Shown here piece by piece: positions 26,450-34,325 of a DNA stretch of 64,000 bases. The stretch is taken from NCBI GenBank assembly GCA_902623255.1, contig CACNSY010000005.1, forward strand, positions 1-64,000, in the 5' to 3' direction. The position numbers and the translations under genes are program-made. Source of the DNA: an uncultured Alphaproteobacteria bacterium (GTDB lineage Bacteria > Pseudomonadota > Alphaproteobacteria > HIMB59 > GCA-002718135). The notes beneath the pieces are model-generated. The model made no database searches. It was not told the origin of the DNA and saw nothing but the letters and a program-made list of their open reading frames with translations. Positions within the stretch are counted from its first letter, which is position 1; the number at the start of each line of letters is the position of its first letter.

Positions 26450-28057
26450 ATGGAAAAAAAATATGATTTTATAATTGTAGGTGGTGGAACATCAGGAATT
26501 ATTACAGCAACAAAATTAATTGAGCATGGTGCCTCTGTTTTAATTTTAGAAGAGGGAATTAAATCAAATAATTTACTTTTATCGATGCCAGCTGGTTGGA
26601 TTAAAGGTTTAGAGAATAGTCCATTCTTAAAATTTTATGAATCTATTCCACAAAAACAATTAAATAATCGTCAGCATTTTATAGCTCAAGCTAAAACTCT
26701 TGGCGGTGGATCAAAAGTAAACGGTATGGTTTATATGCGTGGTAAACCTTCAGATTATAATAAATGGGAAGCGGAGACTGAAGATGGTAATTGGAATTGG
26801 AACTCGTTGCTTAAGCATTTTATTAAACTTGAAAATAATCAACGTATTCAAAATGAATATCATGGGAATAAAGGTAACTTAAAAGTTTCAGATCCTGGTT
26901 ATATCGTAGAAGGGTCAAATTTATATATCAAAACAATGCAAGCTATGGGTTTGCCTTATAATAATGATTTTAATGATGGTGATCAATATGGTGTAGGAAC
27001 TATGCAATACACCATTGGTAATGGCAAAAGGTGTGATGTGTATAGTGCTTTTTTAGATTCAAAAACAAAAAACAAAAATTTAGATATTAAAACTAGTTCT
27101 GTTGTTACAAAAATTATCCTTGATCAAAAAAAAGCAATTGGTGTTGAGTGTGTATCAAATGGTAAATTAACTAAATATTTTGCCAATGATATTATTTTAA
27201 CTGCAGGTGCTTATGTTACTCCTAAAATATTAATGCATTCGGGTATAGGGGAAGAAAAGCAATTAAACGAGTTTAATATTACTGTGATTGAAAACTTAAA
27301 AGGTGTAGGTAAAAATTTACAGGACCATCATGAAGTTCCTGTTATTTCTAGAGTTAAACCAGGATATAGTTACTTTAAACAAGATCAAGGTTGGCGAATG
27401 ATAAAAAATGGAATTGAGTATTTATTATTTAATTCAGGCCCTGTTCGATCTCAAGGTGTTGATAGTTGCTCTTTTTTTAATCCAGAAAATTTAGAAGATA
27501 AAAAAGATCCTAAAATTAAACTGTATTGCGTGCCCATAATGTATACCGATAGGGATACAAAAGGCATTAAACCTGATCACGGTTTAACTCTTACATCTTG
27601 TCTTATGAACCCAAAATCACGAGGGGAGGTTAGAATTCAATCTTCCAACCCATTAGATTTACCACTTATTGATCCAAATTTCTTAAGTCATGAAGATGAT
27701 ATGAGTGTTATGTTAAATGCCGTAAAGCTTGCAAGAAAAGTTATTCAAACAAAACCTTTATCCGATATTGTGTTGGAAGAAACAGTTCCTGGTCGATCCA
27801 TTAATTCAGATGAAGATCTTATTAATTATTCAAAAAAAATGATCAAAACAAATTGGCATCCAGTTGGCACATGTAAAATGGGCAAGGATAATGATGAAAT
27901 GGCAGTGCTTAATACAAAATTGGAAGTAAAAGGTATAAAAAATTTAAGAGTTTTTGATGTATCGATGATGCCAACAATTGTCGGTGCTAATACTAATGCA
28001 CCAGCTATGGCAATAGCTGATAAAGCTACAGACTTATTATTGAGGTCAAACCAATAA
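26450..28057 (+). CDS. GMC-family FAD oxidoreductase
   Basis: The 535-residue flavoprotein has the FAD-binding IIVGGGTSG at residue 8 and ILEEG at the end of the second strand. The GMC signatures TLGGGSKVNGMVYMRG and TAGAYVTPKILMHSGIG are present, and the C-terminal active site is NWHPVGTCKMG, followed by NTNAPAMAIADK. The His and Asn of the active pair are present. It oxidises an alcohol such as choline or a long-chain alcohol. It has no signal peptide. A structured hairpin region follows it before the macA-like gene. Confidence 0.93.
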   Translation: MEKKYDFIIVGGGTSGIITATKLIEHGASVLILEEGIKSNNLLLSMPAGWIKGLENSPFLKFYESIPQKQLNNRQHFIAQAKTLGGGSKVNGMVYMRGKPSDYNKWEAETEDGNWNWNSLLKHFIKLENNQRIQNEYHGNKGNLKVSDPGYIVEGSNLYIKTMQAMGLPYNNDFNDGDQYGVGTMQYTIGNGKRCDVYSAFLDSKTKNKNLDIKTSSVVTKIILDQKKAIGVECVSNGKLTKYFANDIILTAGAYVTPKILMHSGIGEEKQLNEFNITVIENLKGVGKNLQDHHEVPVISRVKPGYSYFKQDQGWRMIKNGIEYLLFNSGPVRSQGVDSCSFFNPENLEDKKDPKIKLYCVPIMYTDRDTKGIKPDHGLTLTSCLMNPKSRGEVRIQSSNPLDLPLIDPNFLSHEDDMSVMLNAVKLARKVIQTKPLSDIVLEETVPGRSINSDEDLINYSKKMIKTNWHPVGTCKMGKDNDEMAVLNTKLEVKGIKNLRVFDVSMMPTIVGANTNAPAMAIADKATDLLLRSNQ

Positions 28058-28091
28058 TTTATTAAAGAAAAAAGAAATTAATTTTATTAAA

Positions 28092-28131
28092 TGGGGCAAA
28101 ACTCCCTCAGTGGAGAGGGCTTTATACCCCA
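28092..28131. other. Nested hairpin in the 132-base gap before the macA-like gene
   Basis: The segment has an outer TGGGG/CCCCA stem (28092-28096 and 28127-28131), a middle AAA/TTT pair block and an inner CCCTC/GAGGG stem closing a short loop. It is GC-rich in an otherwise AT-rich gap and lies about 60 bases before the ATG of the adaptor gene. No T-run follows on either side, so it is not a standard terminator. It could be a structured leader or a 3' end stabiliser. Confidence 0.5.
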
Positions 28132-28189
28132 AGTCATTATATTGTATCTTTTTCTTATCTAAAACTATATTCGACCTAGATAATATAAA

Positions 28190-29764
28190 ATGAAAAAATT
28201 TATCTTATTAATTTTAGCAATAATTATAGCAGGGGGAGGTTACTACTATTTCTTTGTAAGTAATAATACAGAAGTAGCAACTACCAGCTATGAATATATA
28301 AAAATAGAAAAAGGAAATATAAAGAAAACTGTTTCTGCTACTGGTAAAATTATCCCAACATCAACATTAACATTATCATCAGAGATATCTGGAAAAATAG
28401 TTGAAATTAATAAAGACTTTAACGAACAAATAAACAAAGGTGAAGTTCTAGCAATCTTTGATCAAAATCCTTTCACTTTAAGTGTAAAAGAATCTCAAAC
28501 ATCGGTAGACATATCAAAATCTAAGTTAAAACAAAAGCAAGCAAGTCTTGAAAAGGCAAAATCAGAATTAAACAACTCAATTGCAAATAAATACGGTGCT
28601 GAATCTCGATTAGATGATTCAAATTTATATTTAAGTAAATTAGAGGAAAATCTTGAAGAACGAAAAGCTTTATTTGACAAAAAATTTATTTCTAAAAAAG
28701 AATTCGATGACACGAATTTTGATTATGAAAGTGCTATTATTCAAAATGCTACTATCAAATCAGAAATATCATCTCTAGATGCAATTATCAGTTCAAGAAA
28801 GGCTCAAATTGAAATTATTAAAGCAGAAATTGAAGAAGTTGAAAAAATAATTCAACAATCTGAATTAACATTAGAAAGTGAAAAACTAGACTTAACAAAA
28901 ACTAAAATTGTTTCACCAATAGATGGTTTTATTTTAGATAGACATATTAGTGTTGGTGATGTTCTAGGAGCTTATCAAAAAGATTCCATAATGTTTACTA
29001 TTGCAGAAACATTATCCAATATGAATATCGAAATATTTATTGATGAATCAGATATTGGAAACATTCAATTAAATCAGGTTGTCGAATTTTCTACCGATGC
29101 TTTTCCTGATAGAAAATTAAATGCTACTATTAGCCAAATACGTTATTCACCAATAGACGATCAGAATGTTATCACTTATGAAGTAATTGCTTCTTTTGAT
29201 AATCCAGAAAATCTTCTTTTACCTGGCATGACTGCTAACGTTGATATTATTGTTCAAAATAAAGAAGAAGTTTTAAAAGTTAAAAATTCAGCTCTTTCTG
29301 TAAAACTGAATCAAAAGCCTAAACAAAATTCAGGTGGAAGTAGATGGGGCGGGGGAGGCGCATCTCAAATGCAGGAAATCATGGCTCAAATAAACATGAC
29401 TGCTGATCAACAAAATAAAATGAGAAGTGTGTATCCAAAACTGGGTAAAGTAAGAGGATCTTTAGAAGCAAAAAACTTATCACCAGAGAAAATAAGAAAA
29501 GAAATTCAATTATATATTGAGAATGCCTTAGTAGAATTATTAACTGATGAACAAAAAAATAAATATTTCTCTTTAAAAGAATCTTTAAATGTAAAAAAAG
29601 TATACAAATTAGTCGATGGTTCTCATGAACAGATTGATTTGGTTACAGGTCTTAACTCTGGTGGTTATACAGAAATAATAAAAGGTGAGATTCAAGAAGG
29701 CGATGAAGTAATTTCTAAAATTATCGTTGAAACGTCTGAAAAAAAAGCACTACGTCTATTTTAA
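28190..29764 (+). CDS. MacA-type periplasmic adaptor with inserted LTxxQ segment
   Basis: The 524-residue protein has an N-terminal membrane anchor, a lipoyl-like half (GKIIPTSTLTLSSEISGKI), a long coiled-coil hairpin (about residues 95-240), the second lipoyl half (TKIVSPIDGFILDR), and a beta-barrel region ending in LLPGMTANVDI. Between residues about 378 and 466 there is an extra Gly-rich linker followed by helices with MTADQQ and LTDEQK, like the LTxxQ motifs of Spy/CpxP. It links the inner-membrane MacB-type exporter to an outer-membrane channel. The next gene begins one base after its stop codon. Confidence 0.88.
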   Translation: MKKFILLILAIIIAGGGYYYFFVSNNTEVATTSYEYIKIEKGNIKKTVSATGKIIPTSTLTLSSEISGKIVEINKDFNEQINKGEVLAIFDQNPFTLSVKESQTSVDISKSKLKQKQASLEKAKSELNNSIANKYGAESRLDDSNLYLSKLEENLEERKALFDKKFISKKEFDDTNFDYESAIIQNATIKSEISSLDAIISSRKAQIEIIKAEIEEVEKIIQQSELTLESEKLDLTKTKIVSPIDGFILDRHISVGDVLGAYQKDSIMFTIAETLSNMNIEIFIDESDIGNIQLNQVVEFSTDAFPDRKLNATISQIRYSPIDDQNVITYEVIASFDNPENLLLPGMTANVDIIVQNKEEVLKVKNSALSVKLNQKPKQNSGGSRWGGGGASQMQEIMAQINMTADQQNKMRSVYPKLGKVRGSLEAKNLSPEKIRKEIQLYIENALVELLTDEQKNKYFSLKESLNVKKVYKLVDGSHEQIDLVTGLNSGGYTEIIKGEIQEGDEVISKIIVETSEKKALRLF

Positions 29765-29765
29765 G

Positions 29766-30449
29766 ATGATTAATATAAATTCTCTCTCAAAAGAATATAT
29801 CATGGGAGATAACAGGCTATTAGCTCTCGATAATATTGATCTTTCAATCAATGAAGGTGATTTTGTTAGTATTATGGGTTCATCTGGCTCTGGAAAATCA
29901 ACCTTAATGAATATTATCGGATGTTTAGATGTACCATCTAGTGGCGAATATCATTTTAGAGATAATAATGTATCAACTTTAAATTCAAATAAATTAGCTG
30001 AATTACGTAACAAGGACATAGGTTTTGTTTTTCAAAATTTTAATTTACTACCAAGATTGAATGCACAAGAAAATGTTGTGCTGCCATTATTATATTCTGG
30101 TAAAAATTTAAAAGAAAGAAATCAATTAGCAATAGAAGCTCTAGAAAGTGTTGGACTAAAAGATCGTGTTCATCACAGACCCAATCAGTTATCTGGTGGT
30201 CAACAACAAAGAGTATCGATAGCAAGAGCAATAGCTGGATCTCCAAAATTAATTTTAGCAGATGAGCCAACAGGTGCTTTAGATAGTAAAACTGGTTTAG
30301 AGATTATGAAAATTTTAAATGATTTAAATGCAAAAGGTATTACGATTGTTCTTGTTACACATGAAGATGATATAGCAAACTATGGTTCAAGAATTATTAA
30401 AATGAAAGATGGAAGAATTTTAGAGGATAAAAGAAATGTCAATAACTGA
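29766..30449 (+). CDS. MacB/LolD-type ABC transporter ATPase
   Basis: The 227-residue ATPase has Walker A GSSGSGKS, the Q-loop FVFQNFNLLPRLNA, the signature LSGGQQQRVSIARA, Walker B LILADEPTGALDS and the H-loop VTHE. The FNLLP Q-loop is typical of the MacB/LolD group. I start it at ATG 29766 because earlier in-frame codons lie inside the adaptor gene. It powers the membrane subunit encoded by the next gene, which it overlaps by 14 bases. No regulator is nearby. Confidence 0.95.
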   Translation: MININSLSKEYIMGDNRLLALDNIDLSINEGDFVSIMGSSGSGKSTLMNIIGCLDVPSSGEYHFRDNNVSTLNSNKLAELRNKDIGFVFQNFNLLPRLNAQENVVLPLLYSGKNLKERNQLAIEALESVGLKDRVHHRPNQLSGGQQQRVSIARAIAGSPKLILADEPTGALDSKTGLEIMKILNDLNAKGITIVLVTHEDDIANYGSRIIKMKDGRILEDKRNVNN

Positions 30450-31662
30450 TCTTATATATCTTTCACAAAAAAGTTTACGTTCCAATATCTTAAGAAGTAT
30501 TTTAACATCTCTCGGTATCATTATTGGTGTGAGTTCAGTTATTACAATGATTTCAATTGGCTCAGGTGCTAGAATTGAAGTTGAACAACAAATAGAACGA
30601 TTTGGATCGAACAACTTAATTGTTAGATCACAGAGTTCTTCTAATAGAGGTGTATCAATGGGTGCTAACTCAGTTAATACGTTAACATTAAAAGATATGG
30701 AAGCTCTTAAAGAAGAATTACCAGCAATAAAAGCTATCGCACCAAGAGTAAGTTTAAGTACACAAATTGTTGCTAATGGAAATAACTGGCTTGCAACTGT
30801 TACAGGGACAACAAATGATTATTTTGATTTAGGAAATTGGAAATTTGAAAACGGAAGAAGGTTTGAAGAAGAAGAACTAAATTCAGGTTCAAGAGTTGCC
30901 ATTATAGGAAAAACAGTTCAAAAAAATTTATTTGATACTGATAGTCCAATTGATGAGGTAATAAGAATTAATAAAGTTCCTTTTACTGTTATTGGATTAT
31001 TAGATGCAAAAGGAGGAACAGCTTGGGCTGATTTAGATGATACAGTTATTGTTCCATTAAAAACAGCTAAACAACGATTAGTAGCTAAAAAATTTCCTGG
31101 TGATCAAATTCGTAGTATGACTATTAATGTTAGATCCTCTGATTTACTTTTTAAAACTGAAAAAGATGTTGATACAGTTATGCGCAAACTTCATAAAATT
31201 TCAGCCAACGGTAATCCTGACTTTGTCATTAGAAACTACGCACAATTCTTAAATGCCAGACAAGAGTCATCAAGAGTTATGTCTATTCTTCTAGCTACAG
31301 TTGCTGGTATTTCACTAATAGTAGGGGGAATAGGTATTATGAACATTATGCTTGTTACTGTTACGGAGAGAACAAAAGAAATTGGTGTTTGTATGTCTGT
31401 TGGTGCAAAAAAACGAGATATACTCCTTCAATTCTTAATAGAATCATTAATGATATCACTCATTGGAGGCCTAATAGGAATTGCTTTGGGTTTAGGGGTA
31501 ATATTTGGCGTCAGTGAATATTTTAAATGGAAAATGAGTCTTGATTATATGTCTATCGTACTCTCTTTTGTTTTTTCATCGTCAATTGGAATTATTTTTG
31601 GATTTTATCCAGCAAGAAAAGCGGCAAACCTTAATCCTATTGATGCTTTAAGATACGAATAA
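30436..31662 (+). CDS. MacB-type ABC transporter membrane subunit
   Basis: The 408-residue protein has one N-terminal helix (ILTSLGIIIGVSSVITMISIG), a periplasmic MacB-PCD domain, then three C-terminal helices of the FtsX/MacB domain (LLATVAGISLIVGGIGIMNIMLVTV, then IGLI-type segments). The RTKEIG motif after helix 2 is the usual coupling loop. With the separate ATPase and the MacA-type adaptor it forms a three-part exporter of peptides, siderophores or lipids. A strong stem-loop follows the stop. Confidence 0.94.
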   Translation: MSITDLIYLSQKSLRSNILRSILTSLGIIIGVSSVITMISIGSGARIEVEQQIERFGSNNLIVRSQSSSNRGVSMGANSVNTLTLKDMEALKEELPAIKAIAPRVSLSTQIVANGNNWLATVTGTTNDYFDLGNWKFENGRRFEEEELNSGSRVAIIGKTVQKNLFDTDSPIDEVIRINKVPFTVIGLLDAKGGTAWADLDDTVIVPLKTAKQRLVAKKFPGDQIRSMTINVRSSDLLFKTEKDVDTVMRKLHKISANGNPDFVIRNYAQFLNARQESSRVMSILLATVAGISLIVGGIGIMNIMLVTVTERTKEIGVCMSVGAKKRDILLQFLIESLMISLIGGLIGIALGLGVIFGVSEYFKWKMSLDYMSIVLSFVFSSSIGIIFGFYPARKAANLNPIDALRYE

Positions 31663-31664
31663 AA

Positions 31665-31692
31665 TTGAGGGTAAAATAAATATTACCCTCAA
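31665..31692. terminator. Bidirectional terminator-like stem-loop
   Basis: A perfect 10-bp inverted repeat (TTGAGGGTAA / TTACCCTCAA) with an 8-base loop begins 3 bases after the macB-type stop and lies between convergent genes. On the minus strand TTTTATT follows it, fitting an intrinsic terminator for the 31704-31973 gene; it probably also ends the exporter transcript. Confidence 0.75.
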
Positions 31693-31703
31693 TAAAATAA
31701 AAT

Positions 31704-31973
31704 CTACTCAACTAAAAAAACTAATTCCTGGCTATCTAAATCAACACCTGCATCAGTTCTAAGTTTTGCTAATTCTGGATCTTGCATTGCTGCTTGCATT
31801 TTTTCCATCGATTCAATCTCTAAAACTTGATAAATTTTAGTTTCATCATCTTTTGGATGGCCATATGCTAAAACTTTTATTCCATATTTTTCTCTATGTG
31901 TATCAACACTGAGAAAAAGATTTTTCCATTTTTCATAACCTTCTTTTAATTTAACATTCATGATTATTTTCAT
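31704..31973 (-). CDS. Small ferredoxin-like protein (DUF3764-like)
   Basis: The 89-residue protein has the beta-alpha-beta-beta-alpha-beta order of a dimeric alpha/beta barrel: KIIMNVKLKEGYEKWKNLFLS, GIKVLAYGHP, IYQVLEIESMEKMQAAM, then QELVFLVE. This resembles DUF3764/antibiotic-monooxygenase-type proteins. It is cytoplasmic and has no catalytic motif I can name. It is one of four such small genes between 31.7 and 33.3 kb, possibly co-transcribed with the two upstream on this strand. Confidence 0.75.
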   Translation of the reverse strand: MKIIMNVKLKEGYEKWKNLFLSVDTHREKYGIKVLAYGHPKDDETKIYQVLEIESMEKMQAAMQDPELAKLRTDAGVDLDSQELVFLVE

Positions 31974-32043
31974 AATACGTCCTTTTTTTCTATTTCTTTT
32001 AGCTGAATATATTAGTTTATATTTATTAATTACTTTTAGCTAT

Positions 32044-32367
32044 TTAATTTGCTTCTATAATTACTAAATTTCTCACAACAACATCTTCTTTATTGTCACC
32101 TAAAAATGCTAAAGCTTCTTGATATCGAGGATCATTGTAACCATCTATTGCATCTTGTACGCTATTAAATTCAACAACTGCTGAATATAATAAATCAAAA
32201 TTCTTTTGAATATAGAACTTTGGCTCACTGCTAGCAGTAGGTACAAAATTTCCTGATTTTTTTTCTGCTTCCTCCGCAACAATATTCATAAATTTCTCTA
32301 GATATTGTCCCCATTTTTCTTCATTTTTAATTTCTTTTACTTGTCCAACCCAATATCCTTTTTTCAT
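32044..32367 (-). CDS. Small protein, DUF1330-like
   Basis: The 107-residue soluble protein begins KKGYWVGQVKEIKNEEKWGQYLEKF and has later the YSAVVEFNSVQDAIDGYNDPRYQEALAFL segment, the typical end-half of DUF1330 proteins (dimeric ferredoxin-like fold). The function of the family is not established. A TTAAGGAGGA ribosome site lies close to the ATG. It lies 24 bases from the SnoaL-like gene in the same direction, so the two are likely co-expressed. Confidence 0.8.
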   Translation of the reverse strand: MKKGYWVGQVKEIKNEEKWGQYLEKFMNIVAEEAEKKSGNFVPTASSEPKFYIQKNFDLLYSAVVEFNSVQDAIDGYNDPRYQEALAFLGDNKEDVVVRNLVIIEAN

Positions 32368-32391
32368 AAATCCTCCTTAAAATAAGTTTAT

Positions 32392-32712
32392 TTACATTTC
32401 TGTAGCGCCAGTTTCTGTTCTCCAAATTAATCCATCTTTTTTTAATGCAACCATCATTAAGGCTTCCTTATCTCCAGATGCATAAGTATTAAAGCGATGT
32501 GTAACTAAAATTTCATCATTTTCATAAATACAACGAACTTTATCTTGAGTAATATTATTGAACATTTCTAATGTTTGTTCTTCACTTCCCTCACTTTTTT
32601 TAAAAACTTTATTTTGCTTATGACTAATAAATTCATGGTCTTCATGGAAAAGAGCTCTGTGAGCTTTTGCATCTTTTTCTTCAAATGCTTTTTGTAATTT
32701 TTCAAATAACAT
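32392..32712 (-). CDS. SnoaL-like/NTF2-fold protein
   Basis: The 106-residue protein has the NTF2-like pattern: an N-terminal helix pair (LFEKLQKAFEEKDAKAHRALFHEDHEFISH), then strands with RCIYENDEILVTHRFN and MMVALKKDGLIWRTETGATEM. It could bind or isomerise a small ligand; His and Asp residues in the first half are candidate pocket residues. AAAAGGAGAT precedes the ATG. It is divergent from the GYD gene and shares the 234-base upstream region with it. Confidence 0.75.
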   Translation of the reverse strand: MLFEKLQKAFEEKDAKAHRALFHEDHEFISHKQNKVFKKSEGSEEQTLEMFNNITQDKVRCIYENDEILVTHRFNTYASGDKEALMMVALKKDGLIWRTETGATEM

Positions 32713-32946
32713 AAATCTCCTTTTGTTTTTTAAAATTAAAATTCAAATTTTACAATTTTATAAATATTCTATTATTGAATAATAATTAAGTTAAGTAAAA
32801 ATAATATTATTAATAAAAAATAATAAATATTGACGAATAGTTATTCAAACCTTTTAGTTTTATTTAAAAAAAGATTGTTGATCTTGATAAATTTTTAATA
32901 AAAAATTCAATCATAATTTATAATTAAATTGAAAGGAGAGTATTAA
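32713..32946. promoter_or_regulatory. Divergent promoter region with inverted repeats
   Basis: This 234-base AT-rich gap feeds two divergent small-protein genes. It holds TTGACG (32830-32835) as a possible -35 box, with no good -10 at the right spacing. The palindrome GAATAGTTATTC (32834-32845) overlaps it, and further dyads lie near 32768-32785. These are candidate operator sites. I see no reading frame or structured RNA here. Confidence 0.35.
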
Positions 32947-33264
32947 ATGTCAATTTTTGTATCACTTGGTATTTATTCTCAAAAAGGTGCTGACGGTATT
33001 ATTAATGGAGACTCTGACAGAAAAGCAGCTATGGAAAAAATGGTTAGCAGTGTTGGGGGTAAATTAATTGATTATCATATAACAAGAGGTCAGTATGATT
33101 TTGTGATGATTACTGAGGCAGAATCATTTGAAAGTATGGCTGCTTGCGCTTTAAAAGCAAAAGCTGCAGGTACTCTTACTGAGGCAGTTACTTTAGAGTC
33201 TGTTGATTTAAACAAAGTAAGAGAAATGGGAAATAAAGTCGATTTTTCTCCTCCAACTTCGTAA
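32947..33264 (+). CDS. GYD domain protein
   Basis: The 105-residue protein matches the GYD family: VSLGIYSQKGADGI, then VSSVGGKLIDYHITRGQYDFVMITEAESFESMAACALKAKAAG, then LTEAVTLESVDL. The GQYDFV segment corresponds to the family's name motif (G-x-YD). Such proteins are small dimeric ferredoxin-like folds of unknown function. GAAAGGAGAG precedes the ATG, so expression is probably strong, and a clear terminator follows. Confidence 0.85.
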   Translation: MSIFVSLGIYSQKGADGIINGDSDRKAAMEKMVSSVGGKLIDYHITRGQYDFVMITEAESFESMAACALKAKAAGTLTEAVTLESVDLNKVREMGNKVDFSPPTS

Positions 33265-33270
33265 TTTAAG

Positions 33271-33297
33271 AAGCACTCAAACTAGAGTGCTTTTTTT
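33271..33297 (+). terminator. Intrinsic terminator
   Basis: A perfect 7-bp stem (AGCACTC / GAGTGCT) with a 6-base loop begins a few bases after the GYD gene stop and is followed by TTTTTT. This is a textbook Rho-independent terminator for the plus strand. Confidence 0.88.
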
Positions 33298-33304
33298 CAT
33301 TAAA

Positions 33305-33457
33305 TTAAATAAATTTTTCTTTTCTTATGTAACCAACTTCTGTTGTTTTAAAGTGTTTGAAGGGTACATTTAGAGCCTCAATTGCTTTGATTGTTTCATC
33401 TGTAATATTACCGTAAACTTCTATTTCAAATTTATCTGCTATTTCTTGATGTTTTTA
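33305..33457 (-). pseudogene. Out-of-frame continuation after the sirtuin gene
   Basis: In the -1 frame relative to the sirtuin, the minus strand is open for about 50 codons to a TAA at 33305-33307. It reads like a folded protein segment (ADKFEIEVYGNITDE, IKAIEALNVPF, EVGYIRKEKFI). No ATG, GTG or TTG is available at its start. The frame joins the sirtuin at the A-run of ATTAAAAACATC, where one missing A would explain the split. It may be a frameshifted C-terminal extension, an assembly error or the remains of another gene. Confidence 0.4.
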
Positions 33458-34164
33458 ATTAATAAATTTTTAAATTCTTCAACTGCAACTGTTGCTGGTT
33501 TGTGAATAGCAAAATCAAATTGATTTTGATTACTTGATGGCTCTAGATTTAATTCAACTGTTGGTTTGCCCATATCTTTAAACATTGAAACGAAACCGGC
33601 AGCAGGGTAGACTTGTCCTGATGTGCCTATAGAAACAAATAGACTAGATTGTTCAGCTAAATCATGAATTTCATCCATTTGCATTGGCATTTCACCAAAC
33701 CATACAATGTGAGGTCTCAATTGAGAGCCGCATTTAGGGCATTTATGGGTTTCATTTAGATCCTCTATCCACTTAAACACATGATTATTATTCATTATAC
33801 ATCTCGCCTTGTTTAACTCACCGTGCATGTGAATTATTGATGATGAGCCTCCAATCTCATGTAAATTATCGATATTCTGTGTAACTATATGAATTTTATA
33901 AATTTTTTCTAGATCATGTAGCAAAATATGGGCTCTATTTGGCTTTATTCCTGAATTTAGTTCTTTTCGACGTTTATTATAAAAATCGTAAACAAGAGTA
34001 GGGTTTCTATAAAAACCTTCAGGACTGGCAACATCTTCAATCCTATGATTATTCCAAAGCCCATCTGAATCTCTGAATGTTTCAATCCCAGACTCTTTAC
34101 TTATACCAGCACCTGTTAACACAAAGATCTGGGAATCAGCTGAAATCTGCGGTAATTGTTCCAT
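33439..34164 (-). CDS. NAD-dependent protein deacylase, class III sirtuin (CobB-like)
   Basis: The 241-residue protein has GAGISKESGIETFRD (NAD site), FYNKRRKEL (the Tyr and Arg of class III that bind succinyl/malonyl groups), TQNIDNLHE, MHGEL (catalytic His), and zinc Cys residues in RCIMNN and HKCPKCG, as in E. coli CobB. It removes acyl groups from lysines. I prefer ATG 34164 over the GTG at 34173, since the fold begins within 15 residues. An out-of-frame continuation follows the stop codon. Confidence 0.92.
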   Translation of the reverse strand: MEQLPQISADSQIFVLTGAGISKESGIETFRDSDGLWNNHRIEDVASPEGFYRNPTLVYDFYNKRRKELNSGIKPNRAHILLHDLEKIYKIHIVTQNIDNLHEIGGSSSIIHMHGELNKARCIMNNNHVFKWIEDLNETHKCPKCGSQLRPHIVWFGEMPMQMDEIHDLAEQSSLFVSIGTSGQVYPAAGFVSMFKDMGKPTVELNLEPSSNQNQFDFAIHKPATVAVEEFKNLLIKNIKK

Positions 34165-34293
34165 TTGATACACTATATACAGTATTTTATTACACGTGAA
34201 AATCTATATCTAGTTTGCAATATTAGATACATATTTAGATAATATATATAAATAATTGATTTATATGTATAATATTTATCACTTGACTATTAT

Positions 34294-34317
34294 TTACGAT
34301 AACTGTAATTATCGTAA
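34294..34317. promoter_or_regulatory. dif-like palindrome upstream of tyrosine recombinase
   Basis: Two perfect 9-bp inverted arms (TTACGATAA and TTATCGTAA) flank a 6-base centre (CTGTAA). The layout and the inner bases (ATAA-N6-TTAT) match the core of XerC/XerD dif sites, which have 11-bp arms and a 6-base centre. It ends 8 bases before the ATG of the recombinase gene. It could be a recombination site or the recombinase's own operator. Confidence 0.5.
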
Positions 34318-34325
34318 TATATAAT

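Noticed and set aside
28092-28131. A standard intrinsic terminator after the GMC oxidoreductase
   Set aside because: No T-run follows on either strand, and the nested stem is unlike the simple hairpins seen elsewhere in the window.
34294-34317. A classical chromosomal dif site
   Set aside because: The inner arms fit dif, but the 9-bp symmetric arms differ from the asymmetric 11-bp XerC and XerD arms, so I call it dif-like only.
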